Origin: Photorhabdus thracensis
Lineage (GTDB): Bacteria > Pseudomonadota > Gammaproteobacteria > Enterobacterales > Enterobacteriaceae
NCBI RefSeq assembly: GCF_001010285.1
Contig: NZ_CP011104.1
Location: forward strand, 5,022,001-5,086,000
Reading direction: 5' to 3'
DNA length: 64,000 nt
A program made the position numbers and the translations under genes. A model generated the notes under the pieces. The model had not been told where the DNA came from. It ran no database searches and worked only from the letters and a program-made list of their open reading frames with translations. The stretch's first letter is position 1. Each line of letters opens with the position of its first letter. Shown piece by piece: positions 35,817 through 44,900 of the stretch.

Positions 35817-36419
35817 CTAACAAGCCAGCTCCTTATGCCAGCGTAATAAGTCATTACGAATCTGTACCGGTAAAACGGCTGAATGGCATCCTTCAATTGC
35901 ACCAGCCAAAGCAAGTAATAAACTAACATTAGATTTTCTTTTATATTGATGCAGTTTTAAATAACTGGCTTTCGCACCTAACAGCCGTAAATCTTCAACT
36001 TTACATATTCCTACCTTCCATAACTGGCGTTCAAGAGACATTCCAAGATTAGGCAAATCTTTCAAACGTGTCGGCATCTTCTTTTTACCCGTCATTTCAA
36101 TTAGTGAGTAGTGATAAGCCAAATACGCATACTGAGATAGTAACTCTTGATCTTGCCAAAGAGATTCAACAACCTGGTAATAACGCAAAGTTACCGGTAC
36201 TCCCTTTTTCGAGTAAATATAGTTTTTCATCCCTCTGGCTTTAAATAGCACTTCAGCATGGCCATTTCCCCGTAAATATAGTTCCCCATCAGCAATAATC
36301 GCAAACATAATCCCGTCAGCCAGCAGGCTGTAACCGCCGAACTGTGGCTTCCTTGTCAATCTTCCAAATGAAGAAAAACCATTTTTGAGTTGAGTAAAAC
36401 GCACCTCAGACAACAACAT
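35817..36419 (-). CDS. sxy: Competence regulator Sxy (TfoX)
   Basis: Coactivator that works with CRP at CRP-S promoters of competence and DNA-uptake genes. The 200-residue protein has TfoX N-terminal (QFGGYSLLADGIMFAIIADGELYLRG; VPVTLRYYQVVESLW) and C-terminal domains (RLKDLPNLGMSLERQLWKVGICKVEDLRLLGAKASYLKL). Start set at the ATG at 36419 with GGAG eight bases upstream; an upstream TTG would add nine residues but lacks a ribosome site. It faces yccS tail to tail and sulA head to head, as in Escherichia coli. Confidence 0.92.
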   Translation of the reverse strand: MLLSEVRFTQLKNGFSSFGRLTRKPQFGGYSLLADGIMFAIIADGELYLRGNGHAEVLFKARGMKNYIYSKKGVPVTLRYYQVVESLWQDQELLSQYAYLAYHYSLIEMTGKKKMPTRLKDLPNLGMSLERQLWKVGICKVEDLRLLGAKASYLKLHQYKRKSNVSLLLALAGAIEGCHSAVLPVQIRNDLLRWHKELAC

Positions 36420-36630
36420 ACAGATCACTCCATGAGTTTTGTGCAAATAAATCTTTTATCCATAGATTTGTCCCAGCTATTAGAAAAATAAATAACAGGA
36501 ACAAACAATTGAAAACATACGCAATTCAATTTTCCCTGCCAATGGTTAAATGAGTTTCAAGCCATTTATCGTAAATATTTGCGAAGCTCTTTGAAAAAAT
36601 AGACTTGATCTTAGCCTGACATGAAGATAC

Positions 36631-36646
36631 TGTATATTAATACAGT
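36631..36646. promoter_or_regulatory. LexA box of sulA
   Basis: CTGTATATTAATACAG is a perfect CTGT-N8-ACAG SOS box about 20 bp upstream of the sulA start, overlapping the expected promoter. It shows that sulA is under DNA-damage control. Confidence 0.93.
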
Positions 36647-36666
36647 TACTTGTGGCGGGGTTCATT

Positions 36667-37191
36667 ATGGGCATTCAATCAACCTGGGTTTACCTTCCTA
36701 AACATCAGCTAACAGAAAAGCGACTATCACGCTCTTCACCTGAGCAAGATAATTCAGCCGGACGTGGTGGTATAGTGAGTGAATTGATTTATAGTGATAA
36801 CCAAGCTGTCATTAATCATATATTGCTACCTTTGTTACGCCAGTCAGGAAATGAAGCCCGCTGGTTGCTATGGGTTAGCCCTCATAAAAAACTGAGCCGC
36901 CAATGGCTAATTCGCTCCGGATTACCTTTAGATAAGATTGTGCAATTAAATCGCATCAACTCCATTACAACGGTAGACGCAATGGAAAGAGCGTTAGCAA
37001 GTGGTAATTACAGCGTGGTACTTGGCTGGCTGCCAACGTTATTAGCAAGAGATACGGTAAGATTACAGTCTGCGGCACAAAAAGGTAATGCATTGGCCTT
37101 TATTATGCGCCCACAAGATGTAAATAAAGGAGCCAATGGCACTGAATCGCAATCAAATTTACTAAAAATTCATTCTATTTACTATCATTGA
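36667..37191 (+). CDS. sulA: SOS cell-division inhibitor SulA
   Basis: Binds FtsZ and blocks septation during the SOS response; degraded by Lon afterwards. The 174-residue protein has the SulA pattern GIVSELIYSDNQAVINHILLPLLRQSGNEARWLLWVSPHKKLSRQWL and the ERALASGNYSVVLGWLP segment, and ends in the Lon-recognised style IHSIYYH (C-terminal Tyr-Tyr-His, like the YH end of Escherichia coli SulA). A LexA box overlaps the promoter. An earlier in-frame start codon 15 bp upstream is less likely. Confidence 0.93.
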   Translation: MGIQSTWVYLPKHQLTEKRLSRSSPEQDNSAGRGGIVSELIYSDNQAVINHILLPLLRQSGNEARWLLWVSPHKKLSRQWLIRSGLPLDKIVQLNRINSITTVDAMERALASGNYSVVLGWLPTLLARDTVRLQSAAQKGNALAFIMRPQDVNKGANGTESQSNLLKIHSIYYH

Positions 37192-37745
37192 CCAAAATTA
37201 GGAATTATCTCAATATTCATGACACAAAATAACCAATTTAGGCTCAAAATCACTAATCACAACTAAAATCAATTAATTAAGATGAGATTAGTTGTAAAGA
37301 ATAGTAAAGTTTTTTTTAAAATCATACATTATCTTTTAAATTTTTTGCTCTATTAATCAAGGGCCACTTGTAACTTTTTAACTTCGTTGTAGACTTTACA
37401 CCATTAAAGGTTACTGCCCTTGGTTCCTTATGTATTGTTTGGTCCATTTGATTTGATGAAAGTGCAGTATTCCTAACTGAGTTTTTTTAATCAATATGGC
37501 TAATAGCCTATCTCAGTAGATATAATTTAGTGCAGGCCATTCTTATGGATAAACAGTGAACACAGATAGCGTACAAAATTCAAAACGTACATGCAGTAAC
37601 AGTACATGAAGAATTTGGGCCCTGCTCAGTACTCACTATTATTACTAAAGAGTGGCAAATGAAATAACCTAATGGGATAGGCAGTAAGTAAAAAGGCTCC
37701 CGAAGCCAATTGCCTATTGGGTGATGATAATAACGAGGCGTTAAA
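37192..37745. promoter_or_regulatory. sulA-ompA intergenic region with the ompA promoter and leader
   Basis: A 554-bp AT-rich gap. No gene is seen. The last part should hold the long 5' untranslated leader that controls ompA mRNA stability in enterobacteria; the ribosome-site segment AATAACGAGGCG before the ATG matches that of other ompA genes. Exact promoter elements were not fixed. Confidence 0.5.
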
Positions 37746-38849
37746 ATGAAAAAGACAGCTATCGCGGTAGCAGTGGCAGTGGCCGCTTTCACAACTGCAG
37801 CGCAAGCAGCTCCAAAAGACAACACGTGGTATACCGGTGGTAAATTGGGTTGGTCCCAATACCATGACGTAAACTTCTACGGCAACGGTTATACCAATGA
37901 AATCGGTAATGGTCCTACTCACAAAAACCAGCTGGGTGTTGGTGCTTTCTTAGGCTACCAAGCCAACCCATATCTTGGTTTTGAAATAGGTTATGACTGG
38001 TTAGGCCGTATGCCTTATAAAGGTAACGTAAACACCGGTGCCTTCAAAGCTCATGGTTTCCAACTGGCGACTAAATTGAGTTATCCAATTATGGATGATC
38101 TGGACATCTATACTCGTCTGGGTGGTATGGTTTGGCGTGCAGATTCCAAAGCGAATTACGGCGCCACCAACACTCATCTGAAAAATCATGATACAGGCGT
38201 TTCCCCACTGGCCGCTATTGGCGTTGAGTATGCTCTGACTAAAGATTGGGCTACCCGTCTGGATTACCAATGGGTTAACAATATCGGTGACGCAGGCACA
38301 GTAGGCGCACGTCCTGATAACGGCTTGTTGAGCGTAGGTGTTTCTTATCGCTTCGGTCAAGATGAAGCAGCCGCGCCGGTTGTTGCCCCAGCTCCGGTTG
38401 TCGCTCCAACGCCAACTCCAGCGCCAGTTGTTGAGAACAAACGTTTTACTCTGCGTTCTGACGTTCTGTTCGCATTCGCCAGCGCTGAGCTGAAAGCAGA
38501 AGGCAAGCATACTCTGGATCAACTGTATACTGAATTGGCAAACATCGACCCAACTCAGGGTAAAGTGCTGGTTCTGGGCTACACTGACCGTATCGGTAAA
38601 AACGAGCACAACCAGCCATTGTCTCAAAAACGCGCTCAAAGTGTAGTTGACTATCTGGTAGCTAAAGGCGTCCCTGCCGGTAGCATCAGCGCAGAAGGCC
38701 GTGGTAAAACAAATCCAGTAACTGGTTCTACTTGCGACAAAATCAAAAAGCCGAACCTAATTAACTGCCTGGCTCCAGATCGTCGTGTAGAGATCGAAAT
38801 CCAAGGCATTAAAGAAGTTGTTACTCAAGCGCAAAAAGCTGCTCATTAA
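37746..38849 (+). CDS. ompA: Outer membrane protein A
   Basis: Abundant outer-membrane protein joining the membrane to peptidoglycan. The 367 residues comprise a signal peptide ([21 protein letters not shown], cleaved after AQA), an eight-stranded barrel (residues about 22-195, ending VSYRFG), a Pro/Ala/Val-rich hinge ([20 protein letters not shown]) and the OmpA-C peptidoglycan-binding domain with [27 protein letters not shown] and a Cys pair ([15 protein letters not shown]). Length and domains are complete. Barrel loops, which carry strain-specific phage and immune contacts, differ from Escherichia coli. Confidence 0.97.
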   Translation: MKKTAIAVAVAVAAFTTAAQAAPKDNTWYTGGKLGWSQYHDVNFYGNGYTNEIGNGPTHKNQLGVGAFLGYQANPYLGFEIGYDWLGRMPYKGNVNTGAFKAHGFQLATKLSYPIMDDLDIYTRLGGMVWRADSKANYGATNTHLKNHDTGVSPLAAIGVEYALTKDWATRLDYQWVNNIGDAGTVGARPDNGLLSVGVSYRFGQDEAAAPVVAPAPVVAPTPTPAPVVENKRFTLRSDVLFAFASAELKAEGKHTLDQLYTELANIDPTQGKVLVLGYTDRIGKNEHNQPLSQKRAQSVVDYLVAKGVPAGSISAEGRGKTNPVTGSTCDKIKKPNLINCLAPDRRVEIEIQGIKEVVTQAQKAAH

Positions 38850-38919
38850 TCGCCTTTATTGATTACATTAGTCATTAAAAGCGCAGAAAGCCCCATTTTC
38901 AGATCTGTCTTTCATACAC

Positions 38920-38952
38920 AAATCCCCTGATAAAAAATCGGGGGATTTTTTT
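38920..38952 (+). terminator. Terminator after ompA
   Basis: AATCCCC pairs with GGGGATT around a TGATAAAAAATCG loop and is followed by a run of seven T, about 75 bp after the ompA stop: a canonical intrinsic terminator. Confidence 0.92.
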
Positions 38953-39009
38953 GAATCTTTTTCTATTTTGCTGATCTTAGTAATAACTATTTCATTGAGG
39001 TACGGTAAA

Positions 39010-40386
39010 ATGTTCCAAACTCACGCAGAAAAATGGGCTTATGAGACTTTTTCTCGCGCAAATTTGGGCGATAGCCGACGAACCCAGCGTCTTATCAAAT
39101 TCACCGCCTCTTTAGCCAACCATATCGGGCAATCTATTGTGCAATCACTCAAAACACCTGCGGATATTGAAGCCGCTTATCGATTTACGCGTAACCGGGC
39201 CATTGACGCAACGGCCATTGCAGAGGCCGGATTTGCAGCAACGGCTGAACAAGCTAAGTCCTATGACTGTTTGCTGGCATTGGAAGATACAACCTCACTG
39301 GAGTTCACTCATCAGACGGTTCGGGATGAAATGGGCTATACCTCATCACGAAAAAGTGCCACCGGCCTGCATGCCCATTCCGTTTTGCTTTTTGCCCCCA
39401 GAGAAGAACAGGTCATTGGCCTGATTGAACAAACGCGCTGGACGAGAGAGCTGAGTCATTATGGCAAGAAAGCGCAACGGGCTTCCCGGCCGTATAAAGA
39501 CAAGGAAAGTTATAAGTGGGAACGCGCCTCTCAGGCAACAGAAACTCGTCTTGGCAGTGATATGAATAAGGTCATTTCAGTTTGTGATCGCGAGGCAGAC
39601 ATTATTGACTATCGGACCTATAAAATCACGCATCAGCAGCGTTTTATTGTGCGTTCAATGCAAAGCCGTTGCATTGAACAAAGCTCAGATAAACTTTATC
39701 TGTTCAGTGAATCTTTGCAGCCCGCAGATAAAAGAACCGTTCAGGTTAAACAACGAGGTGGGCGTAAGGCGCGTGAAGCTCTCTGCGACGTCCGTTACGC
39801 CCCTGTCACGCTCAAAATGCCGGCCAATAAACGAGGGGAGCCGATACCGCTGTATTATGTGAGTTGTCAGGAAACGAATAACGACAAGGAGCTGAGCTGG
39901 CACATTCTGACATCGGAGCCGGTAAAAGGTAAAGAAGATGCCCACCGTATTCTGGACTACTATGAAAAACGCTGGCTCATTGAAGAGTTTCACAAAGCGT
40001 GGAAAAGTGGCGGGACACAGGTAGAAGCGCTGCGGATGCAACGTAAAGCAAATCTGGAAAAAATGGTGGTGATCCTGGCGTTTATCGCCGTGCGTGTTCA
40101 TCAGTTGCGCTATGTGGGTCTCAATAGATCAGAGGCGGAAAAACAGAGTTGTGAAACGCTATTAAGCCCGCTAGCGTGGAAGTTATTGTGGGTAAAGCAA
40201 GAAAAGAAAAAGGTCCCTAAGACAGCGCCAAGTGTTTACTGGGCCTATATTAATTTGGGAAAACTAGCGGGTTGGTATGACTCAAAACGAAATGGCCGAG
40301 TGGGATGGGAAAGGCTGTGGCAAGGATGGTTCATGTTACAAACCATCCTTGAAGGTTATTTACTGTCCAAGTCTCTTGATCTATGA
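39010..40386 (+). CDS. IS4-family (IS50-like) transposase
   Basis: DDE transposase of 458 residues related to the Tn5/IS50 branch of IS4: N-terminal AEKWAYETFSRANLGDSRRTQRLIKFTASLA, the CLLALEDTTSLEFTHQ region (first Asp), VISVCDREADIIDYRTYK (second Asp) and the YREK-like signature with Glu in YYEKRWLIEEFHKAWKSG. The frame is complete. Start taken at the ATG at 39010; an upstream ATG at 38968 lies close to the ompA terminator. Matching terminal inverted repeats could not be identified, so the element may have lost an end. It sits between ompA and matP, which are neighbours in related genomes. Confidence 0.9.
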   Translation: MFQTHAEKWAYETFSRANLGDSRRTQRLIKFTASLANHIGQSIVQSLKTPADIEAAYRFTRNRAIDATAIAEAGFAATAEQAKSYDCLLALEDTTSLEFTHQTVRDEMGYTSSRKSATGLHAHSVLLFAPREEQVIGLIEQTRWTRELSHYGKKAQRASRPYKDKESYKWERASQATETRLGSDMNKVISVCDREADIIDYRTYKITHQQRFIVRSMQSRCIEQSSDKLYLFSESLQPADKRTVQVKQRGGRKAREALCDVRYAPVTLKMPANKRGEPIPLYYVSCQETNNDKELSWHILTSEPVKGKEDAHRILDYYEKRWLIEEFHKAWKSGGTQVEALRMQRKANLEKMVVILAFIAVRVHQLRYVGLNRSEAEKQSCETLLSPLAWKLLWVKQEKKKVPKTAPSVYWAYINLGKLAGWYDSKRNGRVGWERLWQGWFMLQTILEGYLLSKSLDL

Positions 40387-40407
40387 AATATGATCAAGAA
40401 ACAGGCC

Positions 40408-40435
40408 GTAAAGAGGGTTTACGGCGGTTTTTGCT
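40408..40435 (+). terminator. Terminator after the IS4-family transposase
   Basis: GCCGTAAA pairs with TTTACGGC around GAGGG, followed by GGTTTTTGC. The right half (40415-40437) recurs almost unchanged at 33720-33742 and, with changes, at 43595-43617. Confidence 0.7.
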
Positions 40436-40473
40436 AAGAATCTCATTGTAATACCAACCCACAACAACTGAGG

Positions 40474-40929
40474 TTACTCGTTCTTACCCAGAATAGCTTC
40501 CAAGTCATGCTTCAAACTGGACATTTGGTTGGCATATTTTTCTTTACGTTCAGCATCTTCAATTAACTGTACGATAGTTTCGGACAGCGTGTTACCCCGT
40601 CTCTGAGAAAGTGCAGATAAGCGATGCCATACGGGAAAATCTAAATCGATAGATTTCTTGCGCGTATGTTGATGTTCCGCATTAAAATGCCGTTTACGCC
40701 GGGCACGGATAGTTTGTTTCATTCGGTTGAACAAATCAGGATTCATATGCTGCTCAATCCATTCAAGTACCCTTACCGGTTCACTCTCAAGTTTGATGAG
40801 TTTATCAACCGCAGCATGAGCTGCACTGTTTTCTATATATTTAGTAATTGGCTCACCTTCCTGATGTTTTCTAATCAGATAAGCCCATTTCCAGCCACAT
40901 TCCAGATTTTCCAGTTGTTGATATTTCAT
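40474..40929 (-). CDS. matP: Macrodomain Ter protein MatP
   Basis: Binds the 13-bp matS sites of the chromosome terminus, condenses the Ter macrodomain and links it to the divisome through ZapB. The 151-residue protein starts [32 protein letters not shown], as in enterobacterial MatP (150 residues), and has the C-terminal ribbon-helix-helix segment [37 protein letters not shown]. The frame extends 13 codons further upstream, but the ATG at 40929 matches the family start. Divergent to lonH. Confidence 0.95.
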   Translation of the reverse strand: MKYQQLENLECGWKWAYLIRKHQEGEPITKYIENSAAHAAVDKLIKLESEPVRVLEWIEQHMNPDLFNRMKQTIRARRKRHFNAEHQHTRKKSIDLDFPVWHRLSALSQRRGNTLSETIVQLIEDAERKEKYANQMSSLKHDLEAILGKNE

Positions 40930-41137
40930 CTTACTTTCCCGGTGACAGCGTAACTTAAAAATAAGCATAGCAACTATTTAAGTAAATTGCTTATAGCCAA
41001 ACTGATGAATGCCTATTTTTTACTCAGAATAATGCCTCACATAAAGCGCCTGAAATAGCAAACATTCAAGCATGTTGGTTTATATCTTAATCTTGTATAA
41101 TCGACGCTTTCCTACTTTACAATATATAGCGATCACT

Positions 41138-42868
41138 TTGACCAATAACAAACTAGACTGGCAGGCATTACTGCCGAATTGCGCACCCTATGAAGCGCTT
41201 TTTCATTCTGCTTCCCAACAGACGCCTGCCAGTATGGAATCCGTTCAATTACGGCTGCATAGTGGCTTGCAGCTTTTCTGCCGGATGGATTCCCGCCAGC
41301 CTTTTATGCTGTTGAAAGCCGAAGAATGTGATACTTATTTGTCAGCATTGGCTGAATCTATCCATCCATTACTCCCTAAAGACATTCCCCAAATTGGTGG
41401 CGACTATCAAATAGAGCAACAAAAAATCAGCTGGCAACCCTCAACAGAGGGCCATTTCACACCTAAGTTGCGAGTAGCCTATCGTGAATGGATAGAAGCA
41501 GAGCAATTATTTGGCTGCGTCCATTCTCACCACGGAGAAATTCACCTGCAACCCGGTCTGGTCCATCAGGTAAATGGCGGTGTACTTATCCTGCCATTAC
41601 GTACCCTGTTATCTCAGCCATTAATGTGGGTTCGCCTGAAACAGATGATTATTCAGCAACGTTTTGAATGGTTATCTCAGGATAATAATAAACCTTTGCC
41701 ATTACCAATCCCCTCCATGCCATTAAATCTGCGTCTGATTCTGGTTGGGGATCGTCTGAGCCTTGAAGAGTTTCAGGTTACAGAGCCTGAATTAGTAAAA
41801 AATGCTCTATATGGCGAATTTGAGCTGGATATGCCACTGCATAATGAGCAAGATTTAAGTCTGTGGTGCAGTTATATCAATGGGCTTATTCAACAGTGGC
41901 AATTGCCACCATTGAGCGATAATGCCTGGCCTGAATTTATCCAACAAGCAACCCGCTATACAGAAGATCAATACAGTTTGCCTTTGGATATTCTCTGGCT
42001 ACAACGGCAACTGATCGCTGCGGCACTCTATCAGCAAGAAAATCAGATTACCGCTCTATCAATTAAACAAGCAGAAGAAAATCGTCGCTGGCGCCACAAC
42101 TATCTGCCCGAACGTGGCTTAGACGATATTCATCAAGGTCAGATTCTTATCCGCACTCAAGGCATGGTCATCGGTCAGATCAACGGATTATCTGTACTGG
42201 AATATCCCGGCCACCCAGATCCCGTCGGCGAGCCATCCCGTATTACTTGTGTGGCTCATATGGGAGATGGAGAATTTATTGATGTTGAACGTAAAGTCGA
42301 GCTAGGCGGTAATATCCATGCGAAAGGTATGATGATTATGCAAGCCTTTCTGATTTCCGAGCTAAAGTTGGATCAACCACAACCTTTCTCTGCATCTATT
42401 GTATTTGAACAGTCCTATGGTGAAGTTGATGGCGACAGCGCTTCACTTGCCGAATTATGCGCACTGATAAGCGCTCTTTCCCAGCAACCTATCGATCAAC
42501 AACTGGCAGTCACAGGTGCGGTGGATCAATTTGGTTATGTTCAACCCATTGGTGGTATTAACGAAAAAATAGAAGGTTTCTTTGAAATATGTCACCGCAG
42601 AGGGCTCACCGGCCAGCAAGGCGTTATCCTGCCAACAGCGAATATCCGCCATTTATGTCTCAATCAAGCGGTTGTAGATGCGGTAAAAGAACAAAGATTT
42701 CATTTATGGTCAGTAGAACATGTTTCTGAAGCACTACCTTTATTAACAGGTGTCCCTTATTATGATCAACAAGAAGCACACCTGTTAGCTATGATACAGG
42801 AACGTATAACCCAAGCGAATAATCAGGAACGACCTAAATTTCCGTGGTTTCTTCGCTGGTTAGATTAA
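41138..42868 (+). CDS. lonH: Lon-like ATP-independent protease LonH (YcbZ)
   Basis: Protein of the Lon protease superfamily, about 576 residues from the proposed TTG at 41138 (TNNKLDWQALLPN resembles known starts); an ATG at 41072 in frame would add 22 residues, and the start is uncertain. The C-terminal Lon proteolytic domain has the catalytic Ser in DGDSASLAELCALISALS and the Lys in PIGGINEKIEGFFEICHRRG, with GVILPTANIRHLCL following. The N-terminal part is a degenerate ATPase-like region without a clear Walker A. It lies upstream of fabA as in other enterobacteria. The physiological target is not known to me. Confidence 0.88.
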   Translation: MTNNKLDWQALLPNCAPYEALFHSASQQTPASMESVQLRLHSGLQLFCRMDSRQPFMLLKAEECDTYLSALAESIHPLLPKDIPQIGGDYQIEQQKISWQPSTEGHFTPKLRVAYREWIEAEQLFGCVHSHHGEIHLQPGLVHQVNGGVLILPLRTLLSQPLMWVRLKQMIIQQRFEWLSQDNNKPLPLPIPSMPLNLRLILVGDRLSLEEFQVTEPELVKNALYGEFELDMPLHNEQDLSLWCSYINGLIQQWQLPPLSDNAWPEFIQQATRYTEDQYSLPLDILWLQRQLIAAALYQQENQITALSIKQAEENRRWRHNYLPERGLDDIHQGQILIRTQGMVIGQINGLSVLEYPGHPDPVGEPSRITCVAHMGDGEFIDVERKVELGGNIHAKGMMIMQAFLISELKLDQPQPFSASIVFEQSYGEVDGDSASLAELCALISALSQQPIDQQLAVTGAVDQFGYVQPIGGINEKIEGFFEICHRRGLTGQQGVILPTANIRHLCLNQAVVDAVKEQRFHLWSVEHVSEALPLLTGVPYYDQQEAHLLAMIQERITQANNQERPKFPWFLRWLD

Positions 42869-42876
42869 TTCAAAAT

Positions 42877-42893
42877 GTCTGATCGGAGTTGTT
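42877..42893. promoter_or_regulatory. FadR-like activator site of fabA
   Basis: GTCTGATCGGAGTTGTT resembles the FadR consensus (CTGGTC-N-GACCTGTT) at most positions and lies directly upstream of the FabR site, in the same order as at Escherichia coli fabA, where FadR activates. About three mismatches, so it is a moderate call. Confidence 0.5.
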
Positions 42894-42894
42894 C

Positions 42895-42912
42895 AGCGTA
42901 CAAGTGTACACT
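42895..42912. promoter_or_regulatory. FabR operator of fabA
   Basis: AGCGTACAAGTGTACACT is a near-perfect match to the FabR palindrome (AGCGTACA-N2-TGTACGCT) 40 bp upstream of the fabA ATG, so unsaturated fatty-acid synthesis should respond to membrane composition. Confidence 0.85.
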
Positions 42913-42951
42913 ATTATTTACCCTACATTAAATATAAGGCTATTTTAGAAT

Positions 42952-43470
42952 ATGGTTGATAAACGCAAATCCTACACAAAAGAAGATCTTATGGCATCTG
43001 GGCGAGGTGAATTGTTCGGAGAAAATGGGCCGCCATTACCATCAGGCAATATGCTGATGATGGACCGCATCATTGAGATGACAGAAAACGGTGGCACCCA
43101 CGGTAAAGGCTATGTAGAAGCTGAACTAGACATTCATCCTGATTTGTGGTTTTTTGACTGCCATTTTACTGACGATCCGGTAATGCCGGGCTGTCTTGGC
43201 CTTGATGCGATGTGGCAATTAGTGGGATTCTTCCTTGGCTGGGTAGGTGGCGAAGGCAAAGGCCGCGCGCTTGGTGTTGGCGAAGTTAAATTTACTGGTC
43301 AGGTATTGCCAACAGCTAAAAAAATCACTTACCGCATTAATTTCAAACGTGTTATTAACCGTAAATTGATTATGGGTCTGGCGGATGGTGAAGTACTGGT
43401 AGATGGCAAAATTATCTATACTGCAACAGATCTGAAAGTGGGGCTGTTTAAAGATACCAGCACTTTCTGA
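42952..43470 (+). CDS. fabA: 3-hydroxydecanoyl-ACP dehydratase/isomerase
   Basis: Introduces the cis double bond of unsaturated fatty acids at the 10-carbon stage. The 172-residue protein equals the usual length. Catalytic His is in [15 protein letters not shown] and the Asp in [16 protein letters not shown], separated by the normal 14 residues; [15 protein letters not shown] follows. A FabR site and a FadR-like site lie upstream and a terminator follows, so it is probably monocistronic. Confidence 0.97.
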   Translation: MVDKRKSYTKEDLMASGRGELFGENGPPLPSGNMLMMDRIIEMTENGGTHGKGYVEAELDIHPDLWFFDCHFTDDPVMPGCLGLDAMWQLVGFFLGWVGGEGKGRALGVGEVKFTGQVLPTAKKITYRINFKRVINRKLIMGLADGEVLVDGKIIYTATDLKVGLFKDTSTF

Positions 43471-43496
43471 CAAATAATCAGTGAAATATCAAAAGG

Positions 43497-43529
43497 AAAG
43501 GTGACTGGCCGATTGCTTTTCACCTTTTT
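43497..43529 (+). terminator. Terminator after fabA
   Basis: AAAGGTGA pairs with TCACCTTT around a 15-base loop, followed by TTATT, starting 27 bp after the fabA stop. Confidence 0.75.
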
Positions 43530-43930
43530 ATTAAAAGCGAAACATCAAGTAACACAGTGTCTATATCTGGAGTGGCTTCTCCCCGCCCTGTCGAGGGTTT
43601 ATGGCAATTTTTGCTAATATACTCTTCCCACAAAGATCATTCCGGTGACACCTCAAAATCTGGGGTTTGATACCCAGCAATGGCAATAGAACAGCTCTGA
43701 ATTTTAGACCTGCCTGCACATATTTCAACGTAAAACCATACCGGATCAACCTGCATCATGGACACTCATTCCCTTTGACTGATTAGTACGCAATTGGCAA
43801 ATTGTGCTATGCTCAAATGGACCTGGCATATCAAATAAGCTCACAAGAGCATACTGATAACAGGCAAAAATCATTAATAAAATTTATAATTAGTAATTAT
43901 TATTAACAAACACAACCAAGGGTGATTTAT
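43530..43930. other. Accessory gap between fabA and a small secreted-protein gene
   Basis: Carries a degenerate copy (43595-43617) of the 23-bp motif also at 33720 and 40415. The minus strand from about 43760 reads MMQVDPVWFYVEICAGRSKI then QSCSIAIAGYQTPDFEVSPE before a stop, which looks like a decayed gene fragment without recognised family. The remainder up to 43930 is AT-rich and probably holds the promoter of the next gene. Confidence 0.4.
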
Positions 43931-44269
43931 ATGAACATCAGAAAAATAGTGCTCATAATCATAGCATTGACTCTTACACCAACTGCTATAGCAAAACTAG
44001 ATAGGATTGACGGTACTGTCGAAATGCTAAAAGCACCTAACACTAATGGAGACTGCTATGGAAAAATATCGACTCCTACTCGCGTACAAGGATTTAGATG
44101 GGTATGTACTATTAATGGTGGAGCGACGTTATTATCATTGCTTCAAACAGCCTATACAAGTCATGAAATTATAACCATATCAATCGATGGGATTGAGGAA
44201 TATAGCCGTCTCTTTTGGGTTGAATTACATCATAAATGTTTATCAAACCCAGCTTACTGCAATTATTGA
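43931..44269 (+). CDS. Small secreted protein with four cysteines, unknown function
   Basis: A 112-residue protein with a clear Sec signal peptide (MNIRKIVLIIIALTLTPTAIA, cleavage after AIA), giving a mature protein of about 91 residues. Its four Cys are spaced as two pairs (GDCYG with WVCTI, and HKCLSNPAYCNY at the C-terminus), suggesting two disulfides in the periplasm or outside. Size, signal peptide, Cys pattern and a central LLSLLQTAYTSHEIITISI segment recall B subunits of the pertussis/SubB toxin type, but no A subunit is nearby and this is speculation. Start taken at the ATG at 43931; GTG at 43922 is in frame. Low G+C suggests acquisition. Confidence 0.65.
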   Translation: MNIRKIVLIIIALTLTPTAIAKLDRIDGTVEMLKAPNTNGDCYGKISTPTRVQGFRWVCTINGGATLLSLLQTAYTSHEIITISIDGIEEYSRLFWVELHHKCLSNPAYCNY

Positions 44270-44420
44270 ATTACTTCATTCCTCGCATTAGTAAGTAGAT
44301 TATTTAATGGCCGCAATATCAGCCATGTTGAACAGGTTAAATAGGATATGTCACCTGGCGGCCATTGATTCACATTTTATTGAATTCGCAAATAAAATCT
44401 CAAAGGAGCACAACAACATG

Positions 44421-44503
44421 AAAAAATTGGAATCCTGACATTACTAATACTTATCGATTTATTACACACTGTGCATCAAGACCTTTATCGTACAATGTCT
44501 TAA
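44421..44503 (+). pseudogene. Remnant of a small exported protein gene
   Basis: A good ribosome site (AAAGGAG at 44403) precedes ATG at 44421, but the frame reads only MKKLES before a stop. Allowing for one extra A in the A-run gives MKKIGILTLLILIDLLHTVH, a plausible signal peptide, and then QDLYRTMS to a stop. It looks like a frameshifted and truncated neighbour of the secreted-protein gene upstream. Confidence 0.4.
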
Positions 44504-44732
44504 AATAGATATTATTAGTGCCGTGATAAATTTATTTTATGTGATATGACCATTTTTACTTTAATCACCACAAAGAGAAATCTAAGCAGGAAGAATATCA
44601 ACAAGACTTAATCTGACAGATATCTGTATTAATCAGTCACTGCCAGATCAAATTTAGGTTAATATACATTTATAAAAAGTAGAGATTTTGCTCACTTAAT
44701 TATTACTTAATTCGTGGCCTTAGTTTGCCAGA
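44504..44732. other. AT-rich gap downstream of rmf
   Basis: No gene seen. On the minus strand just after the rmf stop, GGCTTAGT and ACTAAGGCC can form a hairpin, but no T-run follows. Confidence 0.4.
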
Positions 44733-44900
44733 CTAAGCCATTGTTGCCCTGTCTTCCATAGCCTGACGCCACCCTCCTAACCAGTGAGAACGGGCATCTA
44801 ATGAATAATAGGGGCAATGCTCCCTTGGACGTCCTAAAATGCCTGCATGATACCCTTTCGACAACGCACGTGCTAAACGATCTCGTTTCTGTCTCTTCAT
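44733..44900 (-). CDS. rmf: Ribosome modulation factor
   Basis: Stationary-phase protein that dimerises 70S ribosomes into inactive 100S particles. The 55-residue product reads MKRQKRDRLARALSKGYHAG at its start, then RPREHCPYYSLDARSHWLGG and WRQAMEDRATMA, closely matching Escherichia coli RMF (55 residues). Too short for many gene finders. It sits between fabA and pqiC, its normal neighbours, here on the minus strand with pqiABC. Confidence 0.95.
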   Translation of the reverse strand: MKRQKRDRLARALSKGYHAGILGRPREHCPYYSLDARSHWLGGWRQAMEDRATMA

